A stretch of 64,000 nt of DNA from Devosia marina (GTDB taxonomy: Bacteria > Pseudomonadota > Alphaproteobacteria > Rhizobiales > Devosiaceae): NCBI RefSeq assembly GCF_009758415.1, contig NZ_WQRF01000002.1, positions 310,001-374,000 of the forward strand. The letters are read 5' to 3'. The stretch's first letter is position 1. The number at the start of each line of letters is the position of its first letter. This document shows positions 47,028-55,663 of the stretch, in pieces. Both the position numbers and the translations under genes were made by a program. The notes beneath the pieces are model-generated. The model had not been told where the DNA came from. It searched no databases and was given only the letters and a program-made list of their open reading frames with translations.

Positions 47028-48767
47028 ATGGCGGAAATCTCCCGAGACCTCATCAATACCATCATTGCCGAAGCGGGTGGCGAAGGCGACGAGGGCATTA
47101 TCGCAGCGACTTGGGCGATTGCGCAGCGAGCAGCAGCGCGCGGTCAGACCATGGACCAAGTCATTCGATCCGGATTTGACGGCTACACCAATCCCGGTTC
47201 TGGGGCGGTGAAGTCACAGCAAGACCCGGCATTGCGCCGAAAGGTTGAGAGCATCATTCAGGGTGTGCAAGGCGGAACGATCCCAAACCCAGTACCACGT
47301 GCTGATCATTTCCTCTCCGGTGATGTCATGCCCTCCTGGGCAAAACAGATGGACCATGTAGCGACGATCAACGGGCATAGGTTCTATGCTTCGGGTCAGG
47401 TGCCCGAGAATGCTATTGGAATCCCGCTCCCGCCTGGCCAAATCCCGAACACGGTAGCAACTGCACTTGATGTTGTTCCGCCCCGTCGCGTCGCCCCTGT
47501 CACCCCTACGCCCTTGCCGCCCATGTTGGCAGCGCAGCGCAATCTGCAGCCCGTCACGCAGAACACGGCCTCTCTCTATGCCGGGATCTATCCTCCAGCA
47601 CCTCCAAAAGCCCCGGTCACAGACAAAGACCTGATTTTTGACCGTGGCATTGCCGATACGATTGAGCGCTCCTTGGCCGGGCAAGACCAGAACCTCGCCA
47701 CCATCCTTGAGCGTCGAATTGCCGAGGCTGGGCAAAAGGCCCCCATGTCCACGGCGGCAATCTCATACGCGGGGCAGGAGCGCGGTTCAGCAACCGCCCC
47801 AAGAGTGGGGGCGACGGCTCAACCTCAACGACTTCCCGAGTTACCACCGTCTCAGGTTGCCTCACCGCGAATGGTCTCGACCTCGATGCAGCGGGCGGCA
47901 AATGCTGTGGACCCTCGCTTGCAACAGGCCTTGGAGCAGAGCGCTCAGCAGGCGTCCACGGTCGATTCCTCTATGCAGCGCGTGGCGAGTGCAGCAGATC
48001 CTGCACTGCAGCGAGCGCTTGAGGCCCGCAGCGCGCCCGGTGTCGGGTTGCCTCCTAGCACTCGGTCAGTCGCGTCCGTCCCTATGCCCGCATCCATGCC
48101 ACGCCCAACCGGTCCGGCACTCTCCCGAGATAGTGTCGCGCAGTCTCGATTGGGCAATGAGACGGTGCAACGTCTCGGCCCTACCGCATTCGCCAAGCCA
48201 TCGTTGCCGATGCCTAAGTTGCCCGCGATCCCCAATGCCATTCCCGGTCCGGCCCGCGTCCCCCAGGTTGCCGATCGGCTGCCCGCCGGCACATGGGAAG
48301 TCCCACAAAAGACGTTGGCGGCAACGGGAGTTGTCCCGCCTGCCGTGCCTGACGTTGGTGTGGCCTCGGCAATGTCAGTGGTTCCAGGCTTCCCGCCCAT
48401 GCCCCGCCCTCGCCCCCTGCGATCCGGCGTCAATGTCCAGATGCCTACCCCAATGGGTCAGCGCCCGACACTGCCCATGCCACGAAGCGGCGGACTAGGG
48501 GCCATCTTCGCAATGCCCACGCCGGTTTCGCAGCGTCCAAACCCCAATGCTCTCCGGGTCCAAGTCAACGGAGCGGGAAGCTATGGCGGCGGTTCGTCGG
48601 GCGGTTCGTCAGGTGCACCGATCAGTTTCGCCGGCACACATACGGGCCGGAACTACAATCCAGGGCAACGGTATTCGATGGGTGGTGACGTGTACGTGGC
48701 CAACGCCAACGGCAGCTTTACCAACGAGAGGACAGGCCGCACGCTGGTGGGGTCTAGTCAGAGATAA
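47028..48767 (+). CDS. SleB-type cell-wall hydrolase with long proline-rich tail (579 aa)
   Basis: The N-terminal 120 residues (DLINTIIAEAGGEGDEGIIA, QVIRSGFDGYTNPGSG) resemble the hydrolase_2/SleB fold with its catalytic glutamate in AEAGGEG. The following 350 residues are rich in Pro, Ala, Gln and Arg. Near the end ALRVQVNGAGSYGG repeats the motif at the C-terminus of the 42968 product, followed by a Ser/Gly-rich tail. It may be a virion-borne muralytic protein; that is inferred. Confidence 0.7.
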   Translation: MAEISRDLINTIIAEAGGEGDEGIIAATWAIAQRAAARGQTMDQVIRSGFDGYTNPGSGAVKSQQDPALRRKVESIIQGVQGGTIPNPVPRADHFLSGDVMPSWAKQMDHVATINGHRFYASGQVPENAIGIPLPPGQIPNTVATALDVVPPRRVAPVTPTPLPPMLAAQRNLQPVTQNTASLYAGIYPPAPPKAPVTDKDLIFDRGIADTIERSLAGQDQNLATILERRIAEAGQKAPMSTAAISYAGQERGSATAPRVGATAQPQRLPELPPSQVASPRMVSTSMQRAANAVDPRLQQALEQSAQQASTVDSSMQRVASAADPALQRALEARSAPGVGLPPSTRSVASVPMPASMPRPTGPALSRDSVAQSRLGNETVQRLGPTAFAKPSLPMPKLPAIPNAIPGPARVPQVADRLPAGTWEVPQKTLAATGVVPPAVPDVGVASAMSVVPGFPPMPRPRPLRSGVNVQMPTPMGQRPTLPMPRSGGLGAIFAMPTPVSQRPNPNALRVQVNGAGSYGGGSSGGSSGAPISFAGTHTGRNYNPGQRYSMGGDVYVANANGSFTNERTGRTLVGSSQR

Positions 48768-48803
48768 GTGGAGCTGGCAGGAACTCCGCCAGCTCCAAGC
48801 CTG

Positions 48804-49187
48804 TTAGGCTTTTGTGAGTAGGTCGCCCAGCAATGTCGGTACCGACTGTCGATTGCAGATAGGATCGAGGCTATGACGAAGATCGGTTTCAATGGCCACC
48901 CGCTGAACGGGATCGTCAATCCTGTAGATACCAACGTGCGTAGCACCGGCCTTCAAAGCACGTTTCAGCCCGTCATGGTTGACGGTACCGGAGTTGAGGC
49001 GATCTACGAGGGACTCCGTCTCGCCAACATACAAAGCGGTGTGTTGACTACCTCCGTTGGGAAGAAGCGTGCTCACTCGACTAAGGATGTAGACGGCTGA
49101 TACCGGATTAAACTCGGTCCAAGCCAATTCGTACAGTTCGCAGAGAAAGTGACGGCCGGATTGGCCGTACCAGTTGATAGTGGACAT
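48804..49187 (-). CDS. GIY-YIG nuclease-like protein
   Basis: The 127-residue product has SAVYILSRVSTLLPNGG (strand with a VYI core), ALYVGETESLVDRLNSG (YVGE.. equivalent of the second strand and catalytic arginine region) and a helical end. The layout is that of a divergent GIY-YIG domain. The ribosome-binding site lies in a hairpin (49194-49211). Confidence 0.6.
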   Translation of the reverse strand: MSTINWYGQSGRHFLCELYELAWTEFNPVSAVYILSRVSTLLPNGGSQHTALYVGETESLVDRLNSGTVNHDGLKRALKAGATHVGIYRIDDPVQRVAIETDLRHSLDPICNRQSVPTLLGDLLTKA

Positions 49188-49193
49188 ATAAAC

Positions 49194-49211
49194 GGTTCCT
49201 TATATGGAACC
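49194..49211 (-). promoter_or_regulatory. Perfect inverted repeat over the GIY-YIG ribosome-binding site
   Basis: GGTTCC (49194-49199) and GGAACC (49206-49211) flank six AT bases. On the minus strand the second arm includes AAGGA, nine bases before the ATG at 49187. The repeat may be an operator, or an RNA hairpin hiding the ribosome-binding site. Confidence 0.5.
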
Positions 49212-49293
49212 GATGAGGCCTTGAACGCCAGCACGGAATCTGTAGAATGACGCTGTGCACAAAATCGAGCCCTCACCGGCTTAGGTATCCAAC

Positions 49294-49328
49294 AAACCGG
49301 CTTCGCGTTCGTACCGCGAGGCCGGTTT
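49294..49328. repeat. Inverted repeat, terminator-like
   Basis: AAACCGGC (49294-49301) pairs with GCCGGTTT (49321-49328), with inner CGCG/CGCG pairing. The T-tract is weak on both strands. It could end transcription between the two halves of the element. Confidence 0.4.
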
Positions 49329-49484
49329 GGCCTTTCTGGGAATCAGATAGGCTGGCGTTAGGATAACCTGATTCATGTTCACGGCAAAACAGGCCGTTCA
49401 CGACCCGTTCTTGTTCGGCCTGCTGGCGGCTTCGGCTGAGCTTAGCTTGTCGGTTGGGAAACACTTAAGTGGCATCATGCGTGA

Positions 49485-49507
49485 TTAGGTGGACCACCGC
49501 TCCACCA
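49485..49507 (-). other. Third att-like core, inverted
   Basis: Read on the minus strand, TGGTGGAGC and TCCACCTAA flank the centre GGTGG. Both 9-bp arms are identical to those of the left end (34687-34709); only the 5-bp centre differs (TGAGC there). Confidence 0.65.
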
Positions 49508-49563
49508 AGTAGAGCGATCAAAGCTCTGGAATGATTGGAATATCCTTCACGGTTCCACAGCCT

Positions 49564-49583
49564 CCCCATTTGTATCCCCACTT
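49564..49583 (-). repeat. AAGTGGGG-type pair beside the third att-like core
   Basis: CCCCATTT (49564-49571) and CCCCACTT (49576-49583) are minus-strand AAATGGGG and AAGTGGGG with a period of 12, like the pairs at both element ends. The distance to the core (about 57 bases) is close to that at the right end (about 57). Confidence 0.6.
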
Positions 49584-49663
49584 GGCAGGCGCTGGTGGGG
49601 CCTGAAACCTAAACTTTTGGCACGTGGCACGAAGTCGAGGCAGGTTCGGCCGTTTGGGGGTTG

Positions 49664-51157
49664 TTAAGGCGCGGAGACCGGCAAAAGGGTAGGCATCGTT
49701 GAGCTGAAGCAACCTGACATATAGCCCATCCAGTGAGAGCCCACTGCGAAGCGGGTCGAATGGTCATGCAGCATGGAGGGAATGGTCAGGGGCTGCTCGC
49801 CCGCCGCACTACACCACCAGTCGTCGGATTTACCGTCGGCGATGTGCCCCTCACTGCAGATTACAGGGTCCAGTTCTGTTCCCCTGATTGCCTCGATATT
49901 TTCGTGATCAGGAAACCGTTCGGCGTAGGCCGGCAGCCAGCTGAAATATCCTTCGAAGAACGTTGCATAGGGTGAGTCAGGGCTACCAGGGGATGCATGG
50001 TTGACCTCTGCGTAGTTACGGACCAGGTCATAGTCGCCCCAGGCTTGGACCGCAAAGGCCACCGCGTCGTGAATAGTTTGATCATTCGACCCGGCCACGT
50101 CGTACAGGTCGACCCCCTGCGCTCTAGACACCTCGGCCAAGGCATGCAGATGGCTGAGCTGAGCGCCGGTATAATGCAGGGATCGGGCGCCGCGCTGCGT
50201 CTCGGTGGGGAAGCTGCCATCATTGCGCATGGACGAGAGTGACGCCTGCCAGCGCTCGATGCCCTTCTCGAGCATGACGCGGTCGCCGATTAGCGAACCA
50301 AGGGCGACAATAGGCATAGTAGCGGCCACAGCGTGATTGCGCGCCTCCTTATTGAAGCGATCAACCTCTGGGCCATCATGCTCCACGACGAAGTTGTAGT
50401 GGTTTGCGCGATCATAAAGCCAGTCTATGATCTGAGCATCATCTGCTGGATCGACCTCCACCAGTTGTCGGGCTGTGGCGTAATTGACGATCATTGGTGT
50501 GAGGACGACGTTTGCCATCCATGCCACGCCATCGAAATCCTCACTTCCAGAACGACGCGGAACGGGAGTCTGTAGCGCATCTGCCTGAGCCCAGTTCAGC
50601 ACAGTGTCTACGATTTGTTCGCAGGCGCGATCCGAGCTAGCGAGGCACTCCATACCCGACATCACCAATTTTTCGGCCATCGGTGACATCCAATCCTCAC
50701 CGTCCGAGATGTAACCGCCAGTGGTAGCCTCTTCAGTGAATTGTGTAACGGGCGTTTCGCTTCCATCTAGGGTTGGCAGGTTCAGACGATTGCGACAGTG
50801 GCGCAGCCGTACCGGCTCCCCTTCACCTTGCAGATAGCTTCGCCTTGCCACTGGATCTGTAACCACCAAGCCTGGCTGAGAAGTCGTGCGAGCACCGGGC
50901 AACATTTGGTGCAACAGCTGAATAGAAGACCCGCTCAGATCTTCAGTAGGGGGCAGGCCCTGGTCTACTCGAACCGCGTTTAAGGCGGTGCGAGACTTGC
51001 CACCCCAGGCCCCATCTATTGGCCCCGGATCTTGTCCAAGCTCCAATAGGGCCTCTTGCGCAAACTTCACCGTGTCGTTCGCGATCACTGGCACAATCGC
51101 TGCAGCATAGAGCGCCACTATGCCGAAGCATTTAGAGGTGACTAGAAAGTCTTTCAT
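49664..51157 (-). CDS. Secreted alginate-lyase-like protein with peptidoglycan-binding-like domain
   Basis: The 497-residue product has a signal peptide (CFGIVALYAAAIVPVIAND) and an N-terminal peptidoglycan-binding_1-like repeat (FAQEALLELGQDPGPIDGAW, GKSRTALNAV). The C-terminal alpha-barrel has RNHAVAATMP and DGSFPTETQRGARSLHYTGA, matching the alginate lyase family (PF05426/PL5-type) with catalytic H/R/Y candidates. It probably cuts a uronic-acid polysaccharide outside the cell. It is cargo of the element, possibly acquired separately. Confidence 0.75.
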   Translation of the reverse strand: MKDFLVTSKCFGIVALYAAAIVPVIANDTVKFAQEALLELGQDPGPIDGAWGGKSRTALNAVRVDQGLPPTEDLSGSSIQLLHQMLPGARTTSQPGLVVTDPVARRSYLQGEGEPVRLRHCRNRLNLPTLDGSETPVTQFTEEATTGGYISDGEDWMSPMAEKLVMSGMECLASSDRACEQIVDTVLNWAQADALQTPVPRRSGSEDFDGVAWMANVVLTPMIVNYATARQLVEVDPADDAQIIDWLYDRANHYNFVVEHDGPEVDRFNKEARNHAVAATMPIVALGSLIGDRVMLEKGIERWQASLSSMRNDGSFPTETQRGARSLHYTGAQLSHLHALAEVSRAQGVDLYDVAGSNDQTIHDAVAFAVQAWGDYDLVRNYAEVNHASPGSPDSPYATFFEGYFSWLPAYAERFPDHENIEAIRGTELDPVICSEGHIADGKSDDWWCSAAGEQPLTIPSMLHDHSTRFAVGSHWMGYMSGCFSSTMPTLLPVSAP

Positions 51158-51319
51158 CCGCAGATCCTCCCCGTGCTGAGATGCTGACTTGGAGAGTGAC
51201 TAGAGTCAACTAGTATTCGATGCACACCAGAAGGTGGCGCCGCAGTCCGGCCCTCAGAGCAAATTGCGCGGGAATAGGTGCGCCATGGTCTTGCTCTAGG
51301 CTATCTCACGCTTCAGTGG

Positions 51320-51562
51320 TCACACCTTGGATTTTCTCCAACCCGCCGCACGAGCCTCTTCCTCAGAGCAAAACCACCGTTCGCCATGTGATGGGCTGAT
51401 GCGGGTGTCGTTGTAATACTTCTGCCCAGGCACGTGGTAGATGCGCTCACCCTGCGTGCTGACATTGCCTTTGATGTTGCATGCGCGGCTGTCCTGGCCC
51501 GTAGCGGGAACCGCGACAGCAGCCAGAGCGAGGATTGCCAAGGCAACGCATTTCGTTCGCAA
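51320..51562 (-). CDS. Secreted sunset-domain protein (80 aa)
   Basis: A TTG start near 51562, preceded by GGAGGA, gives a signal peptide (CVALAILALAAVAVPATGQ). The mature part holds CNIKGNVSTQGERIYHVPGQ and YYNDTRISPSHGERWFCSEEE, then AAGWRKSK. This is the sunset domain found at the C-terminus of thermonuclease-like proteins. The function is unknown. A longer frame to 51652 is open. Confidence 0.75.
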   Translation of the reverse strand: MRTKCVALAILALAAVAVPATGQDSRACNIKGNVSTQGERIYHVPGQKYYNDTRISPSHGERWFCSEEEARAAGWRKSKV

Positions 51563-51624
51563 TATGCGGTCCTCCTCCAATTGTGTGAGGCGACCGAAGT
51601 CGGCCGCCCCATCTGGTCGTGCAA

Positions 51625-51993
51625 TTAGCTCGCGGCGAAAACAATGCCGCAATTCTTGACGCGGTTCACCTGTTCAATGGCCTGCATCTCACCCTTCAAC
51701 CGAGCTACTTCAGCCGCGTCGGCTCCGTCACCCTTCATGAAGAACAGCGCGGGCCAGAACAGCACAACGCCTACTGTTGTCATAGCCGCGTCCTGGCCGC
51801 GATTCGATTCCTGCTTGCCATAGGCGGCGGCGGCGCGCGCCGAGACGCCTTCGGCCTCGTTGCGCAGTTGCTGGCAAGACAGGTTTTCATAGAGGGTCGT
51901 GGAAACGTATGCGGGTGCAATGTCCTTGGGCGGCGTAGCGCACGCGGCCAGCATTGAGACCGCGCCAAGCGCGATGACAGAATTCTTCAACAT
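51625..51993 (-). CDS. Small conserved lipoprotein
   Basis: The 122-residue product has a lipobox (ALGAVSMLAAC), then CQQLRNEAEGVSARAAAAYG, a hydrophobic hinge (TTVGVVLFWPALFFMKGDGA) and a helical end (VARLKGEMQAIEQ). This family is common in alphaproteobacteria, where some members are misnamed as ABC ATPases. It probably anchors in the envelope. Confidence 0.75.
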   Translation of the reverse strand: MLKNSVIALGAVSMLAACATPPKDIAPAYVSTTLYENLSCQQLRNEAEGVSARAAAAYGKQESNRGQDAAMTTVGVVLFWPALFFMKGDGADAAEVARLKGEMQAIEQVNRVKNCGIVFAAS

Positions 51994-52188
51994 GGAAAGT
52001 CCCCCAAATTTATGCGGGCAGATAAGCATCCCAAAGGTCTGACGGACAAGGATTTTGTTCATCTTTCGTTAAGCCTTGGGATTTTTCCCAATCTGGGGGC
52101 GTGTGTGTGCTGAACGCCCGGGTCTTGACTCACCGGCTATGCAAGCGGGAGAACAAAGAAAGAACAATGTTGCCTTTGGCTTGTGAAT

Positions 52189-52686
52189 ATGCCCGCCGAC
52201 ACCCTCAAACAGATGGGCTCAATTTCCCTCAGGTTTCGCTGTGAGCCGTGCGGCCGAAATGGGCAATACCGAGCTGATCGGCTCGCTGAGCTTGTTGGTG
52301 ATGTCGGGTTGCCTGAAGCGATGGTGGTGCTGGCGAAGCTCGGGCAATGCCCACGCGCGCTAAATCCGCCCTCGGTCAACAGCACCAGTTACAACCAGGA
52401 CAAATGCCAGATACGGCGCGACACGCCCGCGCCGTCTATGCCCCCAACCGTGGGAAAGGCCATGCACGAAAGATGGCGGGGCTTCATCCGGTGCGAGAGG
52501 CACCACCAAGGGCTGAAGGCGACCAAGCCGTGCGGAGTGGAGGCAGAGCTTGACTTGCCCACGCTGGTGGCCGCTCTGGGCTATGATTTCGAGATTGCGA
52601 AACTCAACGCGAAACTGACGGCGCCATGCTGCGGAAGCCGGAGTTTCGAGCTGACCTGGTACCGACCAACTCAACAGGCCGCCTAG
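52189..52686 (+). CDS. Zinc-ribbon-like hypothetical protein
   Basis: The product of about 165 residues has FRCEPCGRNGQYRADRLAEL near the N-terminus, a Cys-rich centre and CCGSRSFELTWYRP at the end. Several CxxC-type pairs suggest zinc binding. ATG at 52189 or 52213 could be the start. Similar proteins occur in alphaproteobacterial prophages. Confidence 0.6.
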   Translation: MPADTLKQMGSISLRFRCEPCGRNGQYRADRLAELVGDVGLPEAMVVLAKLGQCPRALNPPSVNSTSYNQDKCQIRRDTPAPSMPPTVGKAMHERWRGFIRCERHHQGLKATKPCGVEAELDLPTLVAALGYDFEIAKLNAKLTAPCCGSRSFELTWYRPTQQAA

Positions 52687-52720
52687 TGCATTTGGGCCGC
52701 TCTTGGAGTAGGCTCGGGTC

Positions 52721-52900
52721 ATGAAATCAGACACCACTCCAATAGAACGAGCATTCGAACTGGCCCGCAGCGGCAAATGCCAGTCTTTCAGTGAAATCAA
52801 ATCGGCGCTGAAGGCGGAAGGATATGATACCGCGACCCTAACCGGAGGCGCACTTTCCAAACAACTGCGTCAGCTCATGGCTGCCAGCGCCCGGTCGTAG
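52721..52900 (+). CDS. Small conserved hypothetical protein (59 aa)
   Basis: The product PIERAFELARSGKCQSFSEI then KSALKAEGYDTATLTGGALS and a helical end is a short all-helical protein seen often in alphaproteobacteria. It has no known function. Confidence 0.6.
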   Translation: MKSDTTPIERAFELARSGKCQSFSEIKSALKAEGYDTATLTGGALSKQLRQLMAASARS

Positions 52901-53095
52901 AATTGTGTGCCTTGCCACGAACACTATTGGGTGGGATAAGGCACTATACGTTTTCAGCCCAAGTCGGCTGCCTCTTGCCGGTAGATACTGGTCCTTGGCT
53001 CACTGATCCACTTTGCGAACGTTTGTAGGCCCTCTTGCATGTTGCGGAGGGGAACGCTCGCTTTGCTTCGGCTCCGAGCTTTAAGGAAATAGAAA

Positions 53096-53311
53096 ATGGC
53101 AACCGTTACCGGTACAGTAAAATTCTTCAACACAACCAAGGGGTTTGGCTTCATCACCCCTGACAACGGCGGCAAGGACCATTTCGTCCACATCTCCGCT
53201 GTCCAGAATTCGGGCGTCGATGGCCTTTATGAGAACGACAAGCTCACCTATGAGGTCGAGACTGGTCGTGATGGCCGTGAGTCCGCCATCAATCTGATGC
53301 TGCAGAAGTAA
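53096..53311 (+). CDS. Cold-shock family RNA-binding protein
   Basis: The 71-residue product has the CSD motifs KGFGFITPDNGG (RNP1) and DHFVHISAVQNSG (RNP2). It binds single-stranded nucleic acid as an RNA chaperone. The long upstream region and the strong terminator downstream suggest a single-gene unit. Its presence in the element is notable, as such genes are usually chromosomal. Confidence 0.92.
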   Translation: MATVTGTVKFFNTTKGFGFITPDNGGKDHFVHISAVQNSGVDGLYENDKLTYEVETGRDGRESAINLMLQK

Positions 53312-53333
53312 CGCCCACCTCTGCGTGAATGAG

Positions 53334-53361
53334 AAGGTCACCAGATTGGTGGCCTTTTTTT
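53334..53361 (+). terminator. Intrinsic terminator after the cold-shock gene
   Basis: AAGGTCACCA (53334-53343) pairs with TGGTGGCCTT (53347-53356), with one G-U pair, and is followed by T residues to 53361. Confidence 0.8.
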
Positions 53362-53371
53362 GTTCGCGTCG

Positions 53372-54130
53372 CTAGGCGGCCTGGTCCTGTTTCTTGCCTA
53401 CCGCCACGATTTCCAGCACACCGTCAGGCAATGGCCGCTGTAGCTTGATGGCTTCCTCTTTCGGTGCGGTCAGCCAAGTCTCGATTTCGTCTGGCTCGGT
53501 CAGAATAACCGGCATCGCCTTCATATGGATTGAGCCCACCACATCATTGGGCTGGCATGTCAGGAAGCCGAACAGGTCTGTGGTTTCGAGGCCGGTTTTG
53601 ACCTTGCGCACGCTGGTCCAGTCCTTGACCCAAACTCCGGCGAAGAATGCGAGCGGGCGGCTTTCATCAAAGGCAAACCAAGTGTCACCCTTCTTCTTGC
53701 CGTCCTCGAAAGTGTTGTCGAACTCCGAAAAGCTGGTGAAGGGCACGACGCATCGGTTTTCAACGCCCATCCAGCGATTCCAATGGCTATTCCAGCGGGT
53801 ACCGTTGAAGATGTTGCGGACATTGGTCGTGCCGCTGTCAGGCTCCATTTTCAGAAGCTCGTCAAAGTCCACGTCCTTGCCCTTGGCCCGGAGCTTATCA
53901 GCGCGGCGGCTGGCAGCGTCGTAGAGTGCCTTCTGACTTGATGGCAGGCCCCAGCGGACCTTTGCCAGTTCCCGGCCCTCTGGCGTGTTCCTGACGATAG
54001 GTGCGGGGTAATCTGGAAAGATGCCCGGCTGTGGCTCAAGGTTGTCCAGGCCGGATTGAATGCGCTTGATGTCCCGCACCATCGCGGCAATGGCGGAGCG
54101 GTTGCTGGTGTGGCTGTAGAGGTTGCACAT
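53372..54130 (-). CDS. SOS response-associated peptidase (SRAP/YedK-HMCES family)
   Basis: The 252-residue product begins MCNLYSHTS, so the catalytic Cys is at position 2 after Met removal. VVPFTSFSEFDNTF carries the conserved glutamate and DVVGSIHMKAMPVIL the conserved histidine. Such proteins cross-link covalently to abasic sites in single-stranded DNA. Homologues are frequent in mobile elements. Confidence 0.9.
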   Translation of the reverse strand: MCNLYSHTSNRSAIAAMVRDIKRIQSGLDNLEPQPGIFPDYPAPIVRNTPEGRELAKVRWGLPSSQKALYDAASRRADKLRAKGKDVDFDELLKMEPDSGTTNVRNIFNGTRWNSHWNRWMGVENRCVVPFTSFSEFDNTFEDGKKKGDTWFAFDESRPLAFFAGVWVKDWTSVRKVKTGLETTDLFGFLTCQPNDVVGSIHMKAMPVILTEPDEIETWLTAPKEEAIKLQRPLPDGVLEIVAVGKKQDQAA

Positions 54131-54132
54131 GC

Positions 54133-54444
54133 CTAGTTCTCCGGGACCGGATAGCCGAAGCGTGCCAAAATGGCGTCAATGTCGGCACGTTTGCCTGGAT
54201 AGATGTCACGGACTTCAAGAAGCAACGCCATGGTGGTCTCAAAGGCGCCGAGTGCATTTTCCTTATCGTGGCCGGCGTGGAAGTCGGTGCTGTGCGACTG
54301 CAGGGCCGCGGCGCACCGACGAATGAACTGACTGCATTCCTTGTCCGGCATAACATGCAACGGCAGCGGACTGAATTCCCCGGCGTCGTCCTTGATTTCT
54401 GATCCAAGGAAACGAAGCGAGATGGAGTTGGGCACGCGCACCAT
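54133..54444 (-). CDS. Hypothetical protein (103 aa)
   Basis: The product has MVRVPNSISLRFLGSEIKDD and a helical C-terminal half (ALGAFETTMALLLEVRDIYP). It lies two bases upstream of the SRAP gene on the same strand and directly after the secreted protein gene at 54445. No family is recognised. Confidence 0.6.
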   Translation of the reverse strand: MVRVPNSISLRFLGSEIKDDAGEFSPLPLHVMPDKECSQFIRRCAAALQSHSTDFHAGHDKENALGAFETTMALLLEVRDIYPGKRADIDAILARFGYPVPEN

Positions 54445-54831
54445 CTATTTGCACTCGGGCCAATACAGATCGCCGTCGAGGATCATAAAGTGCCCGGGCT
54501 GGTTTTCCGTGACGCGCTCAGAGATGTCGAACATGGTGTAGGCAAAGCTTTTCGCATTCTCATTGTCGGGGATATAGGCTGCGCGACTGCGAATGCCCGT
54601 ACCGCCGCTGGTGGTCGTGTACCGCGTCGTTTCGCCATTGATCGTCAAGTCGAGGAAGGGAAACTCACTGAAATCGGCCATCGCAGCGTCTTCAGGTGCC
54701 ACGGGCAAAATTTGGTTCCAGCCGGTCGCACCTTCCACATCTTGCCGATAAACCGTCGTCTCCGAACAGTTTAGCGCCGCCTGAGCCGAGGACGACATCA
54801 GAAACGATATGAGGATAACCGCGCCGCGCAT
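54445..54831 (-). CDS. Secreted hypothetical protein (128 aa)
   Basis: The product begins MRGAVILISFLMSSSAQAALNC, a signal peptide with cleavage near AQA. The mature part is beta-rich with two cysteines and ends LDGDLYWPECK. GGGGGAGG precedes the ATG. No family is recognised. Confidence 0.65.
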   Translation of the reverse strand: MRGAVILISFLMSSSAQAALNCSETTVYRQDVEGATGWNQILPVAPEDAAMADFSEFPFLDLTINGETTRYTTTSGGTGIRSRAAYIPDNENAKSFAYTMFDISERVTENQPGHFMILDGDLYWPECK

Positions 54832-54937
54832 TTCAAGAACCTCCCCCTGTGAATCGTGAGCATAAGCGCGACTCTGCGGTAGCGCCAAGCTCCCTATGGT
54901 GTTGCACTACCCACACTGGACTGGACAGGAGGCGACA

Positions 54938-55519
54938 ATGCCCAAGTCATGGTTAGTGCGCGGCGCGGAGTCTGCCGACCGTGCCCGGCGCCGAATGCAG
55001 CTCTTGGGCGTCACGCCCAACGGGCACCCGCTTTGGGAGCCATGGGAAGTGGAGCCGGTCATTGGGCGATACCCGGACTACCGGTCCATATTTCCCGTGC
55101 TGGACCGTCGCACCCATCCCGCCGTTTACAACAAGGCCGGGCGACTGGGCATCACCAAGCCGCGCGGACAGCCCTGGTCCGAGAACGAGATATTGCGGCT
55201 GAGGAAGGTCTATCCGAAAGGCACAAGGGCGGAGATTGAGGCCGCATTTCCGGGAAGGTCATACAACGCCATCGCGAAAATGGCGAATGCTCGGGGAATT
55301 CATAGGGCGCCAAGGCCTTTGAAACCGACCGGGCACCGCCTGCTTGACCAGGTGCTTGAGCGCGCCCGAAAGATGAACCTGTCCAGATCAGACTTGGACA
55401 GCATGGCGCGGTCCAAGCGGTACTTTCAATCATCGGCATGGAAGCGCCGCGCAGATGTAGCGATACACTGCAGAGCTGCCGTGGTGCTAGGGGGTACCAT
55501 TAGGGCTGCTTTCCCATGA
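54938..55519 (+). CDS. Myb/homeodomain-like DNA-binding protein, first of two
   Basis: The 193-residue product carries two tandem helical repeats ending in YNKAGRLGITKPR and AIAKMANARGIHR, the second starting WSENEILRLRKVYPKGTRAEI with PGRS. The W-E-x-L-P/Y-GRS-AI pattern resembles Myb/SANT-like modules in phage regulators. AGGAGG precedes the ATG at 54938. The C-terminus resembles that of the gene at 55664. Confidence 0.6.
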   Translation: MPKSWLVRGAESADRARRRMQLLGVTPNGHPLWEPWEVEPVIGRYPDYRSIFPVLDRRTHPAVYNKAGRLGITKPRGQPWSENEILRLRKVYPKGTRAEIEAAFPGRSYNAIAKMANARGIHRAPRPLKPTGHRLLDQVLERARKMNLSRSDLDSMARSKRYFQSSAWKRRADVAIHCRAAVVLGGTIRAAFP

Positions 55520-55663
55520 CCCGCGCCAGTGCATATACCGCGCACGAGGTTTATTTGATCACGCGTCACTTCCCCAACGTTGAATTGATCCTTTCACTGT
55601 TGCCGCACCGAAACAGAGCGGGGATATGGCGAAAGGGCTATTCACTAGGTCTAAAAAGACCGA

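Larger units (their letters stand above)
49188..49663. other. Gene-free region between the two halves of the element
   Basis: No convincing gene is present in these 476 bases. They hold the start hairpin of the GIY-YIG-like gene, a large inverted repeat (49294-49328) and an inverted att-like site (49485-49583). Confidence 0.6.
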
